DNA of 64,000 bases from [Clostridium] aminophilum DSM 10710 (lineage in GTDB: Bacteria > Bacillota > Clostridia > Lachnospirales > Lachnospiraceae): assembly GCF_000711825.1 (NCBI RefSeq), contig NZ_JONJ01000008.1, forward strand, positions 1 through 64,000, read 5' to 3'. The notes beneath the pieces were generated by a model. It saw nothing but the letters and a program-made list of their open reading frames with translations. It was not told where the DNA came from and made no database searches. The position numbers were made by a program, and so were the translations under genes. Positions 61,945-64,000 of the stretch are shown in pieces (position 1 is the first letter of the stretch; the number at the start of each line of letters is the position of its first letter).

Positions 61945-64000
61945 ATGGGTATTACAAAATCAGTTCTGAGGCGCCCGGTCACGACATTTCTCGTGGTCCT
62001 CTGCCTTCTTGTATTCGGTGTGTCATCCTTTCTGGGATCCAAGATGGAGCTGATTCCGAAGATGGAAATGCCGATGCTGGTCGTTTACGCGACCTATCCC
62101 GGAGCCAACCCGGAGGACGTCAATACGCTGGTTACGCAGCCGATTGAGGATTCCCTCGGCACACTGAACGGAGTAAAGGATATCACGTCGTACTCGAATG
62201 CGAATATGTCCTTCCTGCTTCTTCAGTATGAGTACGGCTCGGATATGGATAAGGCCTATGATGACCTGAAGAAGGCAATGGACGGCGTCAAAAACAAGCT
62301 TCCCGATGATGTGGATACGCCTTCCATCATTGAGATGGATATGAACGCGCAGGCGTCCATGACCCTGGCGGTTAATAATGACGCCGAATCGAATCTCTAT
62401 AACTATGTGGACAATACCGTCGTTCCGGAATTCAAAAAACTGAGTTCCGTCGCGAGCGTGGATGTCAGCGGCGGCCAGGAGCAGTATCTGAAGATCGAGC
62501 TGATTCCGGAGAAAATGAGCCAGTACCGGCTCAGTATTTCTGCGGTGGCTCAGGCCATCTCTGCTGCGGACTTTTCCATCCCGGCCGGAAAGACGAAGGT
62601 GGGCGACCAGAAGCTTTCGGTTACCACCGGCGCCACCTTTGACACGGCGGAAAAACTGAAAAATGTTCCGATCACGTTATCTTCCGGCAACACCATTTAC
62701 CTTCAGGATGTGGCAAATGTCCGGAATACGCTGAAGGATGCGGCCGGTATCGGCCGATATGACAAGAAGGATACCATCGCGTTGGCACTGAAGAAGAACG
62801 ACAGTTCCTCGGCGGCGCAGGTATCCAGAGAGGCACACCGGGTAATTGACCGCCTGACCGCGGAGAATCCGAATCTTCAGATCGTTGTCGTAAACGACAG
62901 CGCAGACAGTATTAACAGCTCGCTGAAGAGCGTAATGGAGGCAATGGTTGCCGCGGTCATCATTTCCATGATCATCATCTGGCTCTTCTTTGGCGATATC
63001 AAGGCGTCCATGATCGTCGGAACCTCGATTCCGGTATCGATTCTGGTGGCTCTGATCGCGATGAGCACGATGGGATTTTCTCTGAACGTCGTTACTCTCG
63101 GCGCGCTGGTTCTCGGCGTCGGAATGATGGTCGACAACTCCATCGTTGTGCTGGAGAGCTGTTTCCGTTCAACGGAAGGGAAGGGATTCGACAAATTCCA
63201 TGAGGCGGCGCTGGACGGAAGCGGTAAAGTCCTGATGTCCATCATCGGATCGACCCTGACTACCTGCGTTGTATTCCTGCCGCTGGCGACACTCTCCGGT
63301 CTGTCCGGCCAGATGTTCAAGCCGCTGGGATTCACCATTGTGTTCTGTATGCTCGCTTCACTTCTGTCGGCGATGACGATCGTTCCGCTCTGCTATGTGC
63401 TCTATAAGCCGAGAGAGCGCGAGAAGGCGCCGCTGTCGAAGGCTCTGATCTGGATGCAGGACGGCTATCGCGGTATTATGGAGGGCTTCCTTCAGAAAAA
63501 GAAGAGAGTCATGCTGGTCAGCGTGGCACTTCTGATCTTCTCCTTTTTCCTTGCGACCAAGATCCATACGGAGCTGATGCCGGCAACCGATGACGGAGAG
63601 GTGCAGATCAGTATCAGCATCCGGCCGGGCGCCGATATGCAGAAGGCCGGAGAGATCTTCGGCCGGGTGGAGGACTTTATTGAGAAGGATCCGGATGTGG
63701 ATCATTTCCTTCTCTCCTACGGAAGTACCGGTCTGTCGGTTCAGAGCGGCTCGTCCGGAACGCTTACGGCATATCTGAAGAAGGACCGGAGCCGGTCGAC
63801 AAAAGAGATCATCAATGAATGGAAGCCGGTTCTCACGGCTTATCCGGACTGCCGGATTACGCTTACGATGTCCAGTTCGACCTCGATGAGCGGATCCTCC
63901 AACGAGTCGGATGTTCAGTATATGCTGCAGGGCGCTCAGTATGATGAGCTGAAGAACGCTTCGGACGAGGTTGTGTCGATCCTCAAGGAGAGGGGAGATA
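61945..64000 (+). CDS. RND (HAE1/AcrB-type) efflux pump, N-terminal part
   Basis: At least 685 residues are present; the gene leaves the window on the right. It starts MGITKSVLRRPVTTFLVVLC, carries the porter loop (PGANPEDVNTLVTQPIED), then helices 2-6 with LGVGMMVDNSIVVLESCF, where the first proton-relay Asp is kept and the second is Asn, as in many non-proteobacterial pumps. A second repeat half begins at about 510 (KRVMLVSVALLIFSFFLATK). AAGGGGG lies 8-14 bases before the ATG. Works with the upstream adaptor; substrate unknown. Confidence 0.93.
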   Translation, partial: MGITKSVLRRPVTTFLVVLCLLVFGVSSFLGSKMELIPKMEMPMLVVYATYPGANPEDVNTLVTQPIEDSLGTLNGVKDITSYSNANMSFLLLQYEYGSDMDKAYDDLKKAMDGVKNKLPDDVDTPSIIEMDMNAQASMTLAVNNDAESNLYNYVDNTVVPEFKKLSSVASVDVSGGQEQYLKIELIPEKMSQYRLSISAVAQAISAADFSIPAGKTKVGDQKLSVTTGATFDTAEKLKNVPITLSSGNTIYLQDVANVRNTLKDAAGIGRYDKKDTIALALKKNDSSSAAQVSREAHRVIDRLTAENPNLQIVVVNDSADSINSSLKSVMEAMVAAVIISMIIIWLFFGDIKASMIVGTSIPVSILVALIAMSTMGFSLNVVTLGALVLGVGMMVDNSIVVLESCFRSTEGKGFDKFHEAALDGSGKVLMSIIGSTLTTCVVFLPLATLSGLSGQMFKPLGFTIVFCMLASLLSAMTIVPLCYVLYKPREREKAPLSKALIWMQDGYRGIMEGFLQKKKRVMLVSVALLIFSFFLATKIHTELMPATDDGEVQISISIRPGADMQKAGEIFGRVEDFIEKDPDVDHFLLSYGSTGLSVQSGSSGTLTAYLKKDRSRSTKEIINEWKPVLTAYPDCRITLTMSSSTSMSGSSNESDVQYMLQGAQYDELKNASDEVVSILKERGD

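Overview
The window is chromosomal DNA of a GC-rich, Gram-positive-type Firmicute. It is most like the Lachnospiraceae or related gut Clostridia. The clues are paired NAD(P) glutamate dehydrogenases, a fused fructose PTS with a separate HPr, a TAXI-type TRAP transporter with DUF1850, a LytS/LytTR pair beside a CstA carrier, strong GGAGG-type ribosome binding sites, frequent TTG/GTG starts, and many short operons ending in GC-rich hairpins. No rRNA, tRNA, CRISPR array or prophage was seen. The genus cannot be fixed from sequence alone.

Layout. 1-345: end of an IS66-like element, then a MATE exporter. 2-10 kb: a MocR-type regulator next to a formate/nitrite-type channel, an AAA-ATPase that lacks its usual nuclease end, a DUF3298 lipoprotein, an orphan prepilin and a PilZ protein. 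10-13 kb: two glutamate dehydrogenases; the second has an altered substrate pocket and sits behind five exact 21-bp repeats. 13-17.5 kb: the fructose operon (DeoR-type regulator, 1-phosphofructokinase, EIIABC) and an HPr with His15 but Lys at position 46. 17.8-26.3 kb: a carboxylate-uptake block (TAXI binding protein, DUF1850, fused TRAP permease, LytS-type kinase, LytTR regulator, CstA carrier).

27.9-48.1 kb is a surface-glycan locus. It opens with a Wzt-type ABC ATPase that has a C-terminal glycan-binding domain. Directly behind it is a 1397-residue protein whose order of parts (methyltransferase, APH-like kinase, coiled coil) is that of the O-antigen chain terminator WbdD, here continued by two glycosyltransferases. 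Then follow GDP-heptose genes (hddC, gmhB, gmhA), two polytopic membrane proteins, a B12-type radical SAM enzyme, an aldose epimerase, the CDP-3,6-dideoxyhexose genes rfbF, rfbG and rfbH, a LicD protein and a GtrB-like glycosyltransferase. The ABC permease, the heptose kinase and the last deoxysugar reductase are not in the window.

48.1-57.9 kb: a D,D-carboxypeptidase, a small lipoprotein, a zinc-dependent phospholipase C-like protein, an SbcD-like nuclease with a membrane-spanning SbcC/YhaN-like ATPase, a cyclophilin and a GNAT enzyme. 58-64 kb: ispE with a GntR regulator, then a TetR-controlled RND efflux operon whose promoter carries two perfect operator palindromes; the pump gene runs off the window.

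Two genome-wide habits are visible. First, short tandem repeats occur often, both at gene ends and as in-frame expansions of linkers between domains. Second, three copies of a dispersed element with two hairpins, whose stems look conserved by compensating changes, lie between genes of operons.
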